NCBI GenBank assembly: GCA_949127975.1
Contig: CASBRB010000184.1
Location: forward strand, 1-40,718
Length of the DNA: 40,718 nucleotides
Direction: 5' to 3'
Source: Oscillatoriales cyanobacterium PMM_0019
GTDB lineage: Bacteria > Cyanobacteriota > Cyanobacteriia > Cyanobacteriales > CASBRB01
Below the pieces are notes generated by a model. The model saw only the letters and a list, made by a program, of their open reading frames with translations, searched no databases and had not been told where the DNA came from. Within the stretch, counting starts at the first letter, position 1, and each line of letters begins with the position of its first letter. Made by a program: the position numbers and the translations under genes. Below are positions 1 to 11,234 of this stretch, piece after piece.

Positions 1-110
1 AAATCGGGGGATTCTCAGTTCAATGAGTCCACTGGGGAAGCTTACTTAAATAACTACAACCTCCCAAGAATCGCTCCATCTTAGGGTTGCTCTTTGCATA
101 TTGTGACCAG

Positions 111-476
111 TCAAAACTCATCTGAGTATGCTAGAATTGGACAAAGATGCTTCCGCTCCTCATGTGAAAGACTGCGCCACCATTCCGCATCCAACCTATC
201 CTCTCTATCCATCGCTACATATGGGTCAAGGGTTGTTAAAATTGATAGAACCAATTGCACATAGTTGCCAATTTCTGGATCGCTATCCACCTCAAGAAAT
301 AGCTGTTCGTTGGGAAAGTAATGGCGAATCTGGTCGGGTGCTGCCAGCAATACTGGAACCAGAAACGGATGTTTCTCAATAAATTGTACAACTTCTGGTT
401 TTTCCCGGAAGGTGTACGATCGCTCTAGGGATTCAATGTCGGCTTGAGAGATAAGTGCGGGTGCAGTATTTGTCAT
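111..476 (-). CDS. Hypothetical cyanobacterial protein, possibly frameshifted at C-terminus
   Basis: I do not know its function. The protein opens with a short variable segment and then has a conserved-looking core (FREKPEVVQFIEKHPFLVP) and an acidic middle, a style I associate with small cyanobacterial hypotheticals of toxin/antitoxin-like neighbourhoods. The ORF track begins at 569, but I prefer the ATG at 476 (MTNTAPALIS), because the upstream extension (MCSYYSTDII) looks unlike protein and no Shine-Dalgarno supports either start. The frame ends in SDEF-stop inside a TTTT run. Removing one T would continue as DWSQYAKSNPK and so on to about position 20. The gene may therefore be frameshifted, or it may truly end here. 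There are no membrane segments. Confidence 0.6.
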   Translation of the reverse strand: MTNTAPALISQADIESLERSYTFREKPEVVQFIEKHPFLVPVLLAAPDQIRHYFPNEQLFLEVDSDPEIGNYVQLVLSILTTLDPYVAMDREDRLDAEWWRSLSHEERKHLCPILAYSDEF

Positions 477-582
477 ATTGGGTAAATGGTAGTAAATCCT
501 ATCAGCAGAGGCTTTAGCGTCTTCCAGAATAATCATATATATAATGTCAGTACTGTAGTAGCTACACAAAGAAATGGTGGAT

Positions 583-611
583 GGTGGGTTACGTGCTTGA
601 GCTAACCCACC
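583..611. repeat. Inverted repeat downstream of the cyAbrB gene
   Basis: Two 9-bp arms, GGTGGGTTA and TAACCCACC, are separated by 11 bases. The hairpin lies about 60 bases beyond the cyAbrB stop codon and has no T-tract, so it may be a dispersed palindromic repeat rather than a terminator. Confidence 0.6.
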
Positions 612-672
612 CGTGCGTATAGCGCCTATGCTACAGCACTGTATGTATGCCTAGGCATCGCGCATTTAACCA

Positions 673-1083
673 TCACTCTTCTTCTGAGTCAACATCTGAG
701 TCGGCTTCTGGGCTGGTGCTATCGATTTGAATCAGGTGAATATGCTTATAGCCCAATTTAATTTCAAATAGATCGCCTGGTTTTAATCCCATTGCTTCAG
801 TGTAGGTGCCACCAATAACAATTTGCCCGTTTTGGTGGACACTGACTCGATATGACGCCTCTCGACCCCGACCATCTCTTTTTCCGTCTGGATCGAGTTC
901 GACTCCCTTGGCAGAGAGCAAGGCGTCATAAAAATCTGTCAGGTTTACCCGAACCTCACCATTTTTATGCTCGGTATAGTACCCGCATAATTTAGCTGTT
1001 TCTCGCCTGGGCAATTGCGAAAGTTCCTTAATTTTTTGAAGTAAGGCCCTCCCCGTTAACGGGGCTGTTGCAGTTGATGCCAT
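673..1083 (-). CDS. cyAbrB family transcriptional regulator (AbrB/CalA-like)
   Basis: This 136-residue protein belongs to the cyanobacterial AbrB family. Members are dimeric or tetrameric DNA-binding proteins with a C-terminal SpoVT/AbrB fold that tune carbon/nitrogen metabolism, hydrogenase and stress genes. Visible hallmarks are the N-terminal LTGRALLQKIKEL segment, the RRETAKLCGYYTE block, the DGRGREASYRVSVHQNGQIVIG core and the GDLFEIKLGYKHIHLIQ strand pair near residues 105-120. The tail is a short acidic stretch (ADSDVDSEEE). Length is normal for the family. The gene stands alone on the minus strand, with a 250-bp gap before miaA. The subtype (cyAbrB1 or cyAbrB2) is not decided here; the sequence looks closer to the Sll0359/CalA type from memory. 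Confidence 0.9.
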   Translation of the reverse strand: MASTATAPLTGRALLQKIKELSQLPRRETAKLCGYYTEHKNGEVRVNLTDFYDALLSAKGVELDPDGKRDGRGREASYRVSVHQNGQIVIGGTYTEAMGLKPGDLFEIKLGYKHIHLIQIDSTSPEADSDVDSEEE

Positions 1084-1175
1084 TTTTGTCTAGTTACCCT
1101 AAAGTCACATTAAATGAGTTCATTGGCTTAATCCCCGATCTAAAGATACGGGGATTCCGGGGAATTACCCGTATC

Positions 1176-1282
1176 GTGGGACTTCAAAAGCAGAGAAGAA
1201 ACTTAAATTTTCGTCATCTACCTGTACAGTTCTCAGGCTGTCTATTGACTAAGCCTCCCTGTTCAGACACCATAAGTCCCAC
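1176..1282. repeat. Wide inverted repeat in the cyAbrB-miaA gap
   Basis: Arms GTGGGACTT (1176-1184) and AAGTCCCAC (1274-1282) face each other across about 90 bp. Between positions 1140 and 1175 lies a further imperfect GATACGGGG/CCCGTATC pairing. This could be a small degraded insertion or a structured leader; no gene is visible. Confidence 0.4.
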
Positions 1283-1333
1283 GGTGTTGTTGATATTATA
1301 ATCCCATGCCGACTTAAAAATCAATAACCAGAA

Positions 1334-2272
1334 TTACAATTTGTTCGTTTCACCACATAAAAACTGCTGCACTCGTTGCCAAACTTGCTCTAACAAATCA
1401 GACCGCGAGGCATCAAACCACTCAATATTAGGATATGCCCGAAACCAAGTGCGTTGTCGCTTGGCAAATTGGCGCGTATGTAACACTGTCAGTTTTTTAG
1501 CTTCATCCAGAGAAATATCGCCCAAGATATACTGCTTTATTTCCCGATACCCCAGTGTATCCAACAGCGGTAGCTCGTAACTGTACTTTTGGCAGAGGGT
1601 TTTTACTTCTGCTTCCCAGCCTGCTGCTAACATCTCCTCGGTGCGTTGTTCAATACGACGGGTGAGAGTGTCTGTATTAGCACAATCTAAGCCAATCTGA
1701 AGAATAGGATAGTTGGGTGGATTTTCTCCTTGTTGTTGTGAAATAGGGCGTCCGGTGATGTAAAATACCTCTAGTGCCCTTAATGTTCGCACTGGATCGT
1801 TCGGGTGAATTTTTTGGGCAGCAACTGGATCAACTTGTTGTAGAAAGGCATAAAGTTGGGTTTGACCAAGAGAGGTAAGTTGCTCACGCAACTCTGGCTG
1901 TGGTGCCACCCTAGGAATCTTCATCCCCTGCACCACGGAGCGGATGTATAAACCAGTACCCCCAACCAATAATAGTGGGGGAGCGGGTAAGGCGGTAAGG
2001 TGAGCAATTAAGCCTTGGGCTTGCTCCTGATACTCTGCCACAGTAAAGTTGTATAATGGAGAAGAAATATCGATTAAGTAGTGTAGCACCAGTTGCCTCT
2101 GTGCTGTAGTGGGCTTCGCCGTACCGATATTAAAGTCGCGGTACACCTGACGTGAATCAGCACTTAGAATCACCGAACCTAGTCGCTGTGCCAAAGCCAA
2201 TGCCAGCCCCGACTTACCAGTAGCAGTGGCTCCACAAATCACAATCAGCCTTGTACATAGCTCTGACTTCAT
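1334..2272 (-). CDS. miaA: tRNA dimethylallyltransferase
   Basis: MiaA transfers a dimethylallyl group to N6 of A37 in tRNAs that read UNN codons, the first step of ms2i6A formation in the cytosol. The 312-residue length is typical. The P-loop GATATGKS is at residues 14-21, followed by the SADSRQVYRDFNIGTAKPT block that binds substrate and metal, the LVGGTGLYIRSV segment and the C-terminal LLDTLGYREI and QFAKRQRTWFR motifs. The ATG start at 2272 gives a complete N-terminal strand before the P-loop. The gene is divergent from gyrB across about 155 bp that must hold both promoters. Confidence 0.97.
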   Translation of the reverse strand: MKSELCTRLIVICGATATGKSGLALALAQRLGSVILSADSRQVYRDFNIGTAKPTTAQRQLVLHYLIDISSPLYNFTVAEYQEQAQGLIAHLTALPAPPLLLVGGTGLYIRSVVQGMKIPRVAPQPELREQLTSLGQTQLYAFLQQVDPVAAQKIHPNDPVRTLRALEVFYITGRPISQQQGENPPNYPILQIGLDCANTDTLTRRIEQRTEEMLAAGWEAEVKTLCQKYSYELPLLDTLGYREIKQYILGDISLDEAKKLTVLHTRQFAKRQRTWFRAYPNIEWFDASRSDLLEQVWQRVQQFLCGETNKL

Positions 2273-2354
2273 ACTTGAGCCTTACCGATTCATCCTTATA
2301 GATCCATCCCCCCAATAAATTGGGCTTAAAACTGCCCTAAACTCGCCTATAACC

Positions 2355-4866
<2,512 letters not shown>

Positions 4867-4901
4867 AGCTTGTGGGTTCGCGCATAAAGTGAAATTTTGT
4901 G

Positions 4902-4942
4902 AAAATACGGTTAGACTGTAGTAGTAGGTCTGACCGTATTTT
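4902..4942 (+). terminator. Hairpin terminator after gyrB
   Basis: The arms AAAATACGGTTAGACT and GGTCTGACCGTATTTT pair over about 16 positions, allowing G-U pairs. The 9-base loop separates them and the 3' side ends in a T-run (TATTTTAGTTTT). It lies 36 bases beyond the gyrB stop and fits a bidirectional intrinsic terminator. Confidence 0.8.
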
Positions 4943-5008
4943 AGTTTTGGCAATTTTTCAGTGCCATTCGGCTAAAGCCTGGAAAAGCTTTGGATAAGTT
5001 TCCTTTAT

Positions 5009-5488
5009 ATGCCAAACATTCCTGAAAACTCGTTAGGACAACGCAAAATTTCCCTCAAAAATATGCAGGGTAAGTTGTTGCTGGCAACAGTCGATCTGGG
5101 TTGTCGAGACTGGAATGAAGATGGAAGAAGACGCACTGAGTGTCGAATAACGCTCAGATGGGCAGAGGATGAAGTTGAGTGCGTCGATTGGAATTTCTTT
5201 GAGTCCCTGAAACGAGTTCGTGAGCAATTGGCTGTGCTGGGTCTTTACCCAGTGTGTTATGGAGCAAGTCGTAATATTGTGATTACAGGCATGGCAATTG
5301 ATATGGGTTTAGGGATGAGGATATATAAAGGAGCAAAACTCAACACTTTTCCCACTCGTAATCAATTAGTCCATCTTTTTGAATCTGGTGAGGATGTTGA
5401 ACCTGTGTCAGTTGAAGAGCAAGAAGAATTTCGACGAGAATGGGTAGAATCATTAAGACTCGGCATACCGCCGTCTGTTGCGAGGTAG
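5009..5488 (+). CDS. Hypothetical protein, 159 residues
   Basis: I do not recognise a named domain. The protein is soluble, with a beta-rich N-terminal half (KLLLATVDLGCRDWNEDG, then ECRITLRWAEDEVECVDWNFF), a middle segment with LAVLGLYPVCYGASRN, and a charged helical C-terminus. The pattern resembles small cyanobacterial hypotheticals or immunity-type proteins, but that is only an impression. The ATG at 5009 has no strong Shine-Dalgarno. Its last 36 bases overlap the 3' end of a convergent 47-codon gene on the minus strand. Confidence 0.75.
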   Translation: MPNIPENSLGQRKISLKNMQGKLLLATVDLGCRDWNEDGRRRTECRITLRWAEDEVECVDWNFFESLKRVREQLAVLGLYPVCYGASRNIVITGMAIDMGLGMRIYKGAKLNTFPTRNQLVHLFESGEDVEPVSVEEQEEFRREWVESLRLGIPPSVAR

Positions 5489-5596
5489 CTTTGACTGCTG
5501 CTTCTCTAGAAGTTCAGGGTTTTCCGCTAAAAACTTTTGCATTTCCGCAAAAGGTAACTCAATAGTCTCGCCAGTCTTTAGTTTAGCGATCGCCAT
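5453..5596 (-). CDS. Small 47-residue protein missed by the ORF track
   Basis: The minus strand reads MAIAKLKTGETIELPFAEMQ and continues for 47 residues to an Arg-rich tail (RNRRRYAES). The start has a textbook Shine-Dalgarno, GGGAGGAAGT directly before ATG. The layout of a short strand (KLKTGETIELPF), then an acidic helix (AEMQKFLAENPELLEKQ) and a basic tail matches a class of tiny cyanobacterial proteins that are often annotated as hypothetical. Function is unknown. It is convergent with, and overlaps by 36 bp, the 159-residue gene. The plus-strand track ORF 5478..5705 is its shadow. Confidence 0.7.
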   Translation of the reverse strand: MAIAKLKTGETIELPFAEMQKFLAENPELLEKQQSKLPRNRRRYAES

Positions 5597-6029
5597 ACTT
5601 CCTCCCGTATTGTACGTGCAAGTTGAGCTAGCGGATAAATCCGCTCGTGTCGGCTTTGGGCTCCGCAGTAAATTGACGGGGCTACTAGCCTCCCGGACTC
5701 TTTAAGTGTGATATATCATGCATACATCTAGATTATTATGTATCATTTCAATGATAGAGCCCGGGACGGGGAAACGTTAAACCTAAGCACTAAGATAGCA
5801 GGGTAGGTCAGTCCTTGTCTTTTGGTTCGATTTGAGCTGGCAATGGGGTTGAGTGGATAGCCGATTATAGTGCCTATAGCTCGTTCGGGGTAAAACTCCA
5901 GGTTACTTTTGCTTAAAAAATCTTAATGAAAATTCTCATCAATTCAGTTTACCGTAAGCAATTAGTGGCAGTTGAGCTGTTGAAGATGCAGATCATCTGA
6001 AAATTGACCTTAATGTTGGGGAATTTAGC
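5597..6029. other. Gene-free stretch upstream of heme oxygenase
   Basis: I see no convincing gene in these 433 bases. They contain a small hairpin AGCGGATAAATCCGCT near 5631, a T/A-rich section near 5705-5750, and the probable control region of the heme oxygenase gene at the right end. Confidence 0.6.
5926..5939. promoter_or_regulatory. Possible Fur-box-like palindrome before heme oxygenase
   Basis: ATGAAAATTCTCAT is a near-palindrome (ATGAnAATTnTCAT) about 90 bases upstream of the heme oxygenase start and resembles half-sites of iron-regulator boxes. Iron control of heme oxygenase is biologically reasonable, but the match is weak and short. Confidence 0.25.
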
Positions 6030-6746
6030 ATGAGCAGTAATTTAGCGACCAAATTGCGTGAGGGAACTAAAAAATCCCATAGTATGGCAGAAAATGTCGG
6101 GTTTGTCAAGTGCTTTTTAAAAGGAGTTGTCGAAAAAAACTCTTACCGGAAGTTGGTAGCTAATCTCTACTTCGTCTATACAGTGATGGAAGAAGAGATG
6201 GAGCGCCAGCGGCAGCACCCGATCGTATCCCAGATTTATTATCCCCAGTTGCATCGCCAGCACAGCCTAGAGCAAGACCTTTGCTACTATTACGGCAGCA
6301 ACTGGAAAGAGCAAATTACCCCATCTGTGGCGGCAGAAGCTTACATGCAGCGGATTCGGGAAGTATCTAACACAGCTCCTGAATTATTGGTTGCCCACTC
6401 CTACACCCGCTACCTAGGGGATTTATCTGGCGGTCAAATCCTCAAAGGCATTGCCCAACGGGCGATGAACCTCTCCGATGGGGAAGGTACTGCTTTCTAT
6501 GAATTCCAAGATATTCCCGATGATAAGGCATTCAAAGCAACCTACCGTCAGTCTCTCGACGAGCTGCCCGTTGATGAAGCAACGGCCGATCGAATTGTAG
6601 ACGAAGCCAATGCCGCTTTTGGCATGAACATGAAGCTGTTCCAGGAACTAGAAGGCAACTTAGTTTTAGCGATCGGTCAGATGCTTTTCAACACTCTAAC
6701 ACGCCGTCGCACTCGCGGCAGCACAGAACTGGCAACCGCAGAGTAA
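6030..6746 (+). CDS. ho1: Biliverdin-producing heme oxygenase
   Basis: The enzyme opens heme to biliverdin IX-alpha, CO and Fe2+ using ferredoxin, which feeds phycobilin and phytochrome chromophore synthesis and recycles iron. The 238-residue length is standard for cyanobacterial HO1. The proximal heme ligand region is KKSHSMAENVGF (His17), and the signature LGDLSGGQILKG lies at residues 129-140 over the heme distal side. A good Shine-Dalgarno (TTGGGGAATTTAGC) precedes the ATG. The C-terminus ends in a basic TRRRTRGS stretch. No bilin reductase is adjacent, so the gene appears monocistronic. Which paralogue this is (the constitutive or the low-oxygen form) is not proven. Confidence 0.96.
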   Translation: MSSNLATKLREGTKKSHSMAENVGFVKCFLKGVVEKNSYRKLVANLYFVYTVMEEEMERQRQHPIVSQIYYPQLHRQHSLEQDLCYYYGSNWKEQITPSVAAEAYMQRIREVSNTAPELLVAHSYTRYLGDLSGGQILKGIAQRAMNLSDGEGTAFYEFQDIPDDKAFKATYRQSLDELPVDEATADRIVDEANAAFGMNMKLFQELEGNLVLAIGQMLFNTLTRRRTRGSTELATAE

Positions 6747-6779
6747 GTTAGAAAACACATAATAGCACTAATTTAACCG

Positions 6780-6856
6780 TTGGCCGTTGATAGTTGGCCG
6801 TTGGCTGTTGTCAGTCAACAGTTAACAATCAACAGTCAACAGTACACAGTACATTA
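6780..6856. repeat. Low-complexity tandem repeat before the CobW gene
   Basis: Degenerate direct repeats of GTTGGCCGTTG and of GTCAACAGT fill the space between heme oxygenase and the CobW gene. Short repeats of this kind are common between cyanobacterial genes. Because the frame is open, the ORF track extends the CobW protein through it from a TTG, which is not believable. Confidence 0.7.
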
Positions 6857-6860
6857 CCTT

Positions 6861-7904
6861 ATGGCAACAAAACTTCCCGTCACAGTAATCACCGGTTTTT
6901 TGGGCAGTGGCAAAACCACACTAATTCGTCATCTGCTACAAAACAACCAAGGACGCCGAATAGCTGTATTAGTCAATGAATTTGGTGAACTAGGCATTGA
7001 TGGTGAACTACTGCGCTCTTGTGGGTACTGCCCAGAAGATGGCGATCCTAGCAGTAATATTGTTGAGTTGACAAATGGGTGTCTATGCTGTACGGTGCAG
7101 GAAGAATTTTTGCCGACAATGCAGCAGATTCTGAAGCGCCGAGACTCCCTAGACTGCATTTTGATAGAAACATCTGGACTAGCATTGCCCAAACCCCTGG
7201 TTAAAGCTTTCCGTTGGCCAGAAATTCGCAATGGGGCTACGGTAGATGCTGTAATTACAGTGGTGGATTGTGAAGCTGTCTCAGCAGGAAGGTTTGCCAG
7301 CAATCCAGAAGCGGTACAGCAACAGCGCGAGGCAGACGAGAATCTGGAACATGAGACGCCCTTACAGGAACTATTTGAAGATCAATTGGCTTGTGCTGAT
7401 TTGGTAGTGCTTACCAAGGGAGATTTAGTAGATAAGGCGACACAGGCGCAAGTGATAGAGTTGATTCAGCGAGAGCTACCCAGGGCGGTGAAGATTGTAG
7501 AGAGCGATCGAGGAACCTTAAACACAGATATTCTTATGGGATTCCATGCTGCTGTAGAAGACGACTTAGCTGCCCGTCCCAGTCATCATGACAACGAAGA
7601 AGACCACGACCACGACGAGGATATTACCTCAACCCATCTAATTTTAGACCGTGCCTTTGACCCAGAAAAGCTGAAAAAACAGTTAGAAGCGCTAGTACAA
7701 CAACAGGAAATTTACCGCATCAAAGGGTTTGTGGCGGTTCCCAATAAAGCAATGCGGATGGTATTGCAAGGCGTGGGGACGCGATTTGAGCAATTTTACG
7801 ATCGGCCCTGGCAACAGTCAGAACCTCAACAAACGCGGTTAGTTTTTATTGGTCGCGCTCTCGATTCAGCGGCAATTGAGAAGATGTTGACTGTTAATTT
7901 CTAG
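6861..7904 (+). CDS. CobW/COG0523 family GTPase (metal chaperone-like)
   Basis: G3E-family GTPases of this type deliver or sense Zn, Co or other metals; some assist cobalamin synthesis. The protein from ATG 6861 has 347 residues. The P-loop GFLGSGKT is at 12-19, the family metal-binding motif NGCLCC at 72-77, and VLTKGDLVD supplies the base-specificity motif (TKxD). A His/Asp-rich linker ([13 protein letters not shown]) follows, and then the CobW C-terminal domain ([13 protein letters not shown]). I chose ATG 6861 because the upstream extension is repetitive DNA. The stop overlaps the 3' end of the convergent GST gene by 11 bp. Whether it serves cobalt or zinc cannot be told; no cobalamin gene or Zur box was seen beside it. 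Confidence 0.93.
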   Translation: MATKLPVTVITGFLGSGKTTLIRHLLQNNQGRRIAVLVNEFGELGIDGELLRSCGYCPEDGDPSSNIVELTNGCLCCTVQEEFLPTMQQILKRRDSLDCILIETSGLALPKPLVKAFRWPEIRNGATVDAVITVVDCEAVSAGRFASNPEAVQQQREADENLEHETPLQELFEDQLACADLVVLTKGDLVDKATQAQVIELIQRELPRAVKIVESDRGTLNTDILMGFHAAVEDDLAARPSHHDNEEDHDHDEDITSTHLILDRAFDPEKLKKQLEALVQQQEIYRIKGFVAVPNKAMRMVLQGVGTRFEQFYDRPWQQSEPQQTRLVFIGRALDSAAIEKMLTVNF

Positions 7905-9099
7905 CAAAGTTAGCTGGGTCTTGATCCCGCCGATGCTTAATCGGGATAGGGGGACCCTGACCATCACCTGCTAAGGCAGCGGTTTTTTCCAGAGCTTCCC
8001 TCAACCGCTTGGCGGCGTAGATGGACATATCCCGAGGCACATTAATCCGATCGCGCAAATATCGCAGGGCGGGATCGGAGCCTGGCGGCGGGATACAGGC
8101 TTCTCCAGTCATCATGAATGTCAGGGCACAACGCAGGGCTTCATCAAATAATTTGTCATCACCGGGATTGACTCGAATAATATTGGCGCGGTGCTTTATT
8201 GTTCGGTGGAGGGCTTCCGCAAGGGAGTTTTCCGGCTCCGGGTAAGCCACATCTGGCAGTCCCAACCAGGGGCCGTTATCCACCCGCGCCTGATTGCTGA
8301 GCATCTGAGGTTCACCATTTGACCAGCAGCCTCCCATCTGGGGCGGTAAGTCATGGGCGTGGGTGTGAAAGTCACTCTGGGTGCCACGGTAGGTAGGTCG
8401 GCTTTCCATTGCCTCAAACCAGGCAGCAAAGTGAGGGTTGTCTTCTCGTAGCGAGTAGCCCTTGTAGTAGTACAGGCTGGCATTCATCCGTTCGACATAA
8501 GGTGTGAAGATTACATCAGCACTGCCGAACTCCTCCAAGAAATATGGACCGGGGGTAAGGCTTAGGGCATTCTCAACCTTGCCCACAACTTCTATAAATC
8601 GCTCTCTGTGGCGCTGCTCTTGCTGAGGCGACATCGCCCGATAGCAAAGCCAGGTACACCAGGCTTTAAATAGAAGTCGCTCCAGTTGCCGTAGAGGCAT
8701 CACCATAGGGTCTTCCATACCCTGCCCTAAAGGACCAAAAACCTGTTCCAAGGCGATCAAAATGTCATCGCTTTCCGTGATGAGGCGTCCATCTAATTCA
8801 ATGGCTGGTAACATACCTGATGGCACCTTGCGTTTGTACCAGCTTTCTTTCTCCCCGTAGCAAAACATGGTCACTTTTTCGATGCGATAGGGGATCTGTT
8901 TTTCCTCAAGCCACAGCCAGATCTTCTGGCAGTAGGGGCACCAGGCGTGGTTGTCGCGGTATAGCGTCACCCGCACATCAGATTCGGTATGACCAAATAG
9001 GCGCAACCGAGCTTGAGCATTGGTGGCTCCATTGACGGTATCTATTTGAAAGTGGGTGAGAGCTTCTAGTTCTGTCCAGCTTAAGGGGGCAATGGTCAT
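7894..9099 (-). CDS. Glutathione S-transferase / glutaredoxin-fold family protein
   Basis: The 401-residue protein has an N-terminal thioredoxin-like domain with the dithiol motif CPYC at residues 54-57 ([21 protein letters not shown]), the cis-Pro segment [14 protein letters not shown], and the GST helix start [13 protein letters not shown]. An all-helical C-terminal GST domain follows to about 230, and then about 150 extra residues of unknown role. Such long forms are widespread in cyanobacteria and plants, and the substrate is not known. The function is presumably glutathione-dependent redox or conjugation chemistry in the cytosol. The gene converges on the CobW gene with an 11-bp overlap. 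Confidence 0.88.
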   Translation of the reverse strand: MTIAPLSWTELEALTHFQIDTVNGATNAQARLRLFGHTESDVRVTLYRDNHAWCPYCQKIWLWLEEKQIPYRIEKVTMFCYGEKESWYKRKVPSGMLPAIELDGRLITESDDILIALEQVFGPLGQGMEDPMVMPLRQLERLLFKAWCTWLCYRAMSPQQEQRHRERFIEVVGKVENALSLTPGPYFLEEFGSADVIFTPYVERMNASLYYYKGYSLREDNPHFAAWFEAMESRPTYRGTQSDFHTHAHDLPPQMGGCWSNGEPQMLSNQARVDNGPWLGLPDVAYPEPENSLAEALHRTIKHRANIIRVNPGDDKLFDEALRCALTFMMTGEACIPPPGSDPALRYLRDRINVPRDMSIYAAKRLREALEKTAALAGDGQGPPIPIKHRRDQDPANFARN

Positions 9100-9149
9100 G
9101 GGGGCGGGTGTCCTGAAGGAATTGAATTAGCTTTAATTAAGTTTACTTC

Positions 9150-9214
9150 AGTACTTACCCAGACTGGGCATATATAGGGGCAACCACAGGGGGATTGCCC
9201 CTACGAACCGCTAT
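9150..9214 (-). repeat. Truncated copy of the AGGACTTACGCA inverted-repeat element
   Basis: This is the core and one end of the dispersed element described at 39484, in reverse orientation. AGTACTTACCC replaces the usual terminal motif, then ATATATAGGGGCAACCACAGG follows through to CCGCTAT. The opposite terminus is missing. Confidence 0.75.
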
Positions 9215-9215
9215 C

Positions 9216-9242
9216 TTCTCGTTCCCAGCCTGGGAACGAGAA
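9216..9242. repeat. Perfect 13-bp-arm palindrome
   Basis: TTCTCGTTCCCAG and CTGGGAACGAGAA form perfect arms around one base. It adjoins the truncated inverted-repeat element and lies about 33 bases past the LCP-gene stop. It could stop transcription of the minus-strand LCP gene, but there is no T-tract; a dispersed palindrome is more likely. Confidence 0.7.
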
Positions 9243-9274
9243 ATTAAGGTTATTTTGTGGTATAATATGCTTGC

Positions 9275-10303
9275 TTACTCACCCAAATTAAAATATTTTG
9301 CCATCATTAGTTTAATAGTACGATAGTCCGGCAACCAATAACTAATAGAGCGCCTACCATTTCCATTAGTTGTGCCGGGTAAAGTCAATACTTGCACATT
9401 AGAGCGATCGAGCCGAGCAGCAAAAGTACCCATTGCCATCAACTCCTCAATACTCAGGTTAGTGTCAACGTCTGGTTGGAGAGTTTGGATAAGTTCGGGA
9501 ATTTTAGTAACCAAAGAAGGTTTAAGCGCCTGCTGCATCAAGGCGCGGAGTACGAGTTGCTGCCGTTCTATCCTCCCAATATCTCCAGAGGCATCGTGAC
9601 GAAAACGCAGTAATTGCAATGTTTGTTCGCCATTGAGATGTTGTTCTCCTTGTTTGAGGTTAATGTACAGGTGTTGAGTTTCGTCAGTATACTTCAAGTC
9701 TTTAGGAATATAGACAGTAATCCCATCTAAAGTATCAACAATCTTGCCTACTGCCAAAACATTGAGGCGGATGTAGCGATCGATCTGCACCCCATCAAGC
9801 AGCTTTCTCACTTCTTTTGCCGCCAGTGCTGAACCGCCATATACATTGGCAGCATTAATCTTCTGTACGCCGTGATTCTCGGTGACGACGCGAGTATCTC
9901 TAGGTATGGAGAGGATGGTCATTTTGTGCGTCGGAGGATCGAACCGCACTAACAGCATAGTATCGGATAAACCTTCTACAGAGTGTATTTCCGGTTCGTA
10001 ACGCAGATGCCTGGTTTCAGAAGGAGGATTTTTTACATCTGATGGCAGTACACTCATTCCTAAAACTAAGATATTGACAGGGCGGGTTATTGATGGTAAT
10101 AACAGAGTGTTACTGGCGAAGCTATCATTATCGAAGATAGCAGCTTGTAGTGGTGAGAGTTGGGATTGCTGCAAAGGTTTAGTAGGAAAATATACCGCCT
10201 CAGCTACAGCCACCATTGCCGACAGTAGAGCAAATCCACCCAGTAACCACCCCATCTTTGACCAGATCGCTCTTTTGGCGGGAGAATAATGTTTGGTAGC
10301 CAT
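9275..10303 (-). CDS. LCP (LytR-CpsA-Psr) family protein
   Basis: LCP proteins are membrane-anchored phosphotransferases that attach undecaprenyl-linked glycopolymers to the cell wall. The protein has 342 residues with one N-terminal membrane segment (about 13-36), then an extracytoplasmic LCP domain. The recognisable elements are SDTMLLVRFDPPTHKMTILSIPRDTRV, KINAANVYGG and the late LLRFRHDASGDIGRIERQQ segment with its Asp-Arg pairs. Length and topology are normal. The start ATG is preceded by a CAGGAGT heptad array in place of a normal leader, so the ribosome binding site is unclear. Its substrate in a cyanobacterium is not known. Confidence 0.92.
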   Translation of the reverse strand: MATKHYSPAKRAIWSKMGWLLGGFALLSAMVAVAEAVYFPTKPLQQSQLSPLQAAIFDNDSFASNTLLLPSITRPVNILVLGMSVLPSDVKNPPSETRHLRYEPEIHSVEGLSDTMLLVRFDPPTHKMTILSIPRDTRVVTENHGVQKINAANVYGGSALAAKEVRKLLDGVQIDRYIRLNVLAVGKIVDTLDGITVYIPKDLKYTDETQHLYINLKQGEQHLNGEQTLQLLRFRHDASGDIGRIERQQLVLRALMQQALKPSLVTKIPELIQTLQPDVDTNLSIEELMAMGTFAARLDRSNVQVLTLPGTTNGNGRRSISYWLPDYRTIKLMMAKYFNLGE

Positions 10304-10304
10304 T

Positions 10305-10343
<39 letters not shown>

Positions 10344-10344
10344 T

Positions 10345-10373
10345 GTAGGGGCAATCCCCCCGTGGTTGCCCCT
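10345..10373 (+). repeat. Core fragment of the dispersed inverted-repeat element
   Basis: GTAGGGGCAATCCCCC then GTGGTTGCCCCT matches the central palindrome of the 39484 element, without either terminus. Confidence 0.7.
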
Positions 10374-10377
10374 CCCC

Positions 10378-10959
10378 TTAGGCTAATTTTGCTAAAGTTA
10401 TCGCCACCTTGCTGCCAAGCTGCTCAACTGCTGCTTGCTGTTTGCTGTCTTTTAAGGTGCCATCTTCATTAAAAACCTCGAAAGCCTTGGGCACGGCTAC
10501 CTGATCTGGAATCACCATTACTTTGATATTCTCTAATAGCGATCGCACAATTACCAAGCCACGCATACCACCGAATCCACCAGGCGAGGCACTCATAATC
10601 GCTGCTACCTTGTTGGCATAACATGCTAAGGGTGGTTCATCATTATTTTCTGGGCGGGAAATCCAGTCAATGGTATTTTTCAGAACACCAGAAATAGAAC
10701 TGTTATACTCAGGCGAAGCAATCAGTAGTCCCTGATGTGCCAGCATCAATGCCTTCAACTTGCGGGCATTGTCTGGTAGTCCCTCAGCAGCCTCTAAATC
10801 TCCGTCATATAGCGGCAGAGGAAAATCACGCAAGTCTATATAGGTTACTTCAGCGCCAGCCGCCTTGGCTCCAGCCGCTGCAATCTGTACCAACTTTTTG
10901 TTAAACGATGCTTCGCGGGTACTCCCAGCAAATGCCAGGATGCGAGGTGTGTTGCTCAT
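10378..10959 (-). CDS. NADPH-dependent FMN reductase
   Basis: This is a flavodoxin-fold oxidoreductase of 193 residues, in the NADPH-dependent FMN/quinone/azo reductase family. The FMN phosphate loop is AGSTREASFNKKL near residues 11-23, and the characteristic SPEYNSSISGVLKNTIDWISR sits near 83-103. The GGFGGMRG segment contacts the flavin. It likely uses NAD(P)H to reduce FMN, quinones or metals in the cytosol; the physiological acceptor is unknown. The start ATG at 10959 is well placed two residues before the first strand. It is co-oriented with the LCP gene but separated by repeats, so an operon is doubtful. Confidence 0.93.
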   Translation of the reverse strand: MSNTPRILAFAGSTREASFNKKLVQIAAAGAKAAGAEVTYIDLRDFPLPLYDGDLEAAEGLPDNARKLKALMLAHQGLLIASPEYNSSISGVLKNTIDWISRPENNDEPPLACYANKVAAIMSASPGGFGGMRGLVIVRSLLENIKVMVIPDQVAVPKAFEVFNEDGTLKDSKQQAAVEQLGSKVAITLAKLA

Positions 10960-11234
10960 GGCTAACTCTAATGCGGGTGGTTTGTAAACACTTATTGAGT
11001 ATAACTGCTATCGTCCGTTTAGCGATCGGCAGCAACACACCGTTCTCTCGAGCTGGAGGGGCAGACTAAGCCTGTCCCTTCGTGTCGCGCTTTATCCATG
11101 CGATGGCTTTCGCCGCCAGAATCTTCTGGTTTTAAACCGGGAAAGTGTTAATGGACGATAACTTACTTTCCCCAGAGCGACAAAAGAGGGATAATATAGA
11201 TATTATCGAATATTGTATTAATAAAGTGGAAGCT

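Noticed and set aside
128-382. 84-codon plus-strand ORF
   Set aside because: It runs antisense to the 121-residue minus-strand gene with no ribosome site; composition is that of a shadow frame.
5478-5705. 75-codon plus-strand ORF near 5.5 kb
   Set aside because: It is antisense to the 47-residue minus-strand gene, which has a far better ribosome site.
6780-6860. N-terminal extension of the CobW protein in the ORF track
   Set aside because: It translates repetitive DNA; the family start and the P-loop spacing fit ATG 6861.
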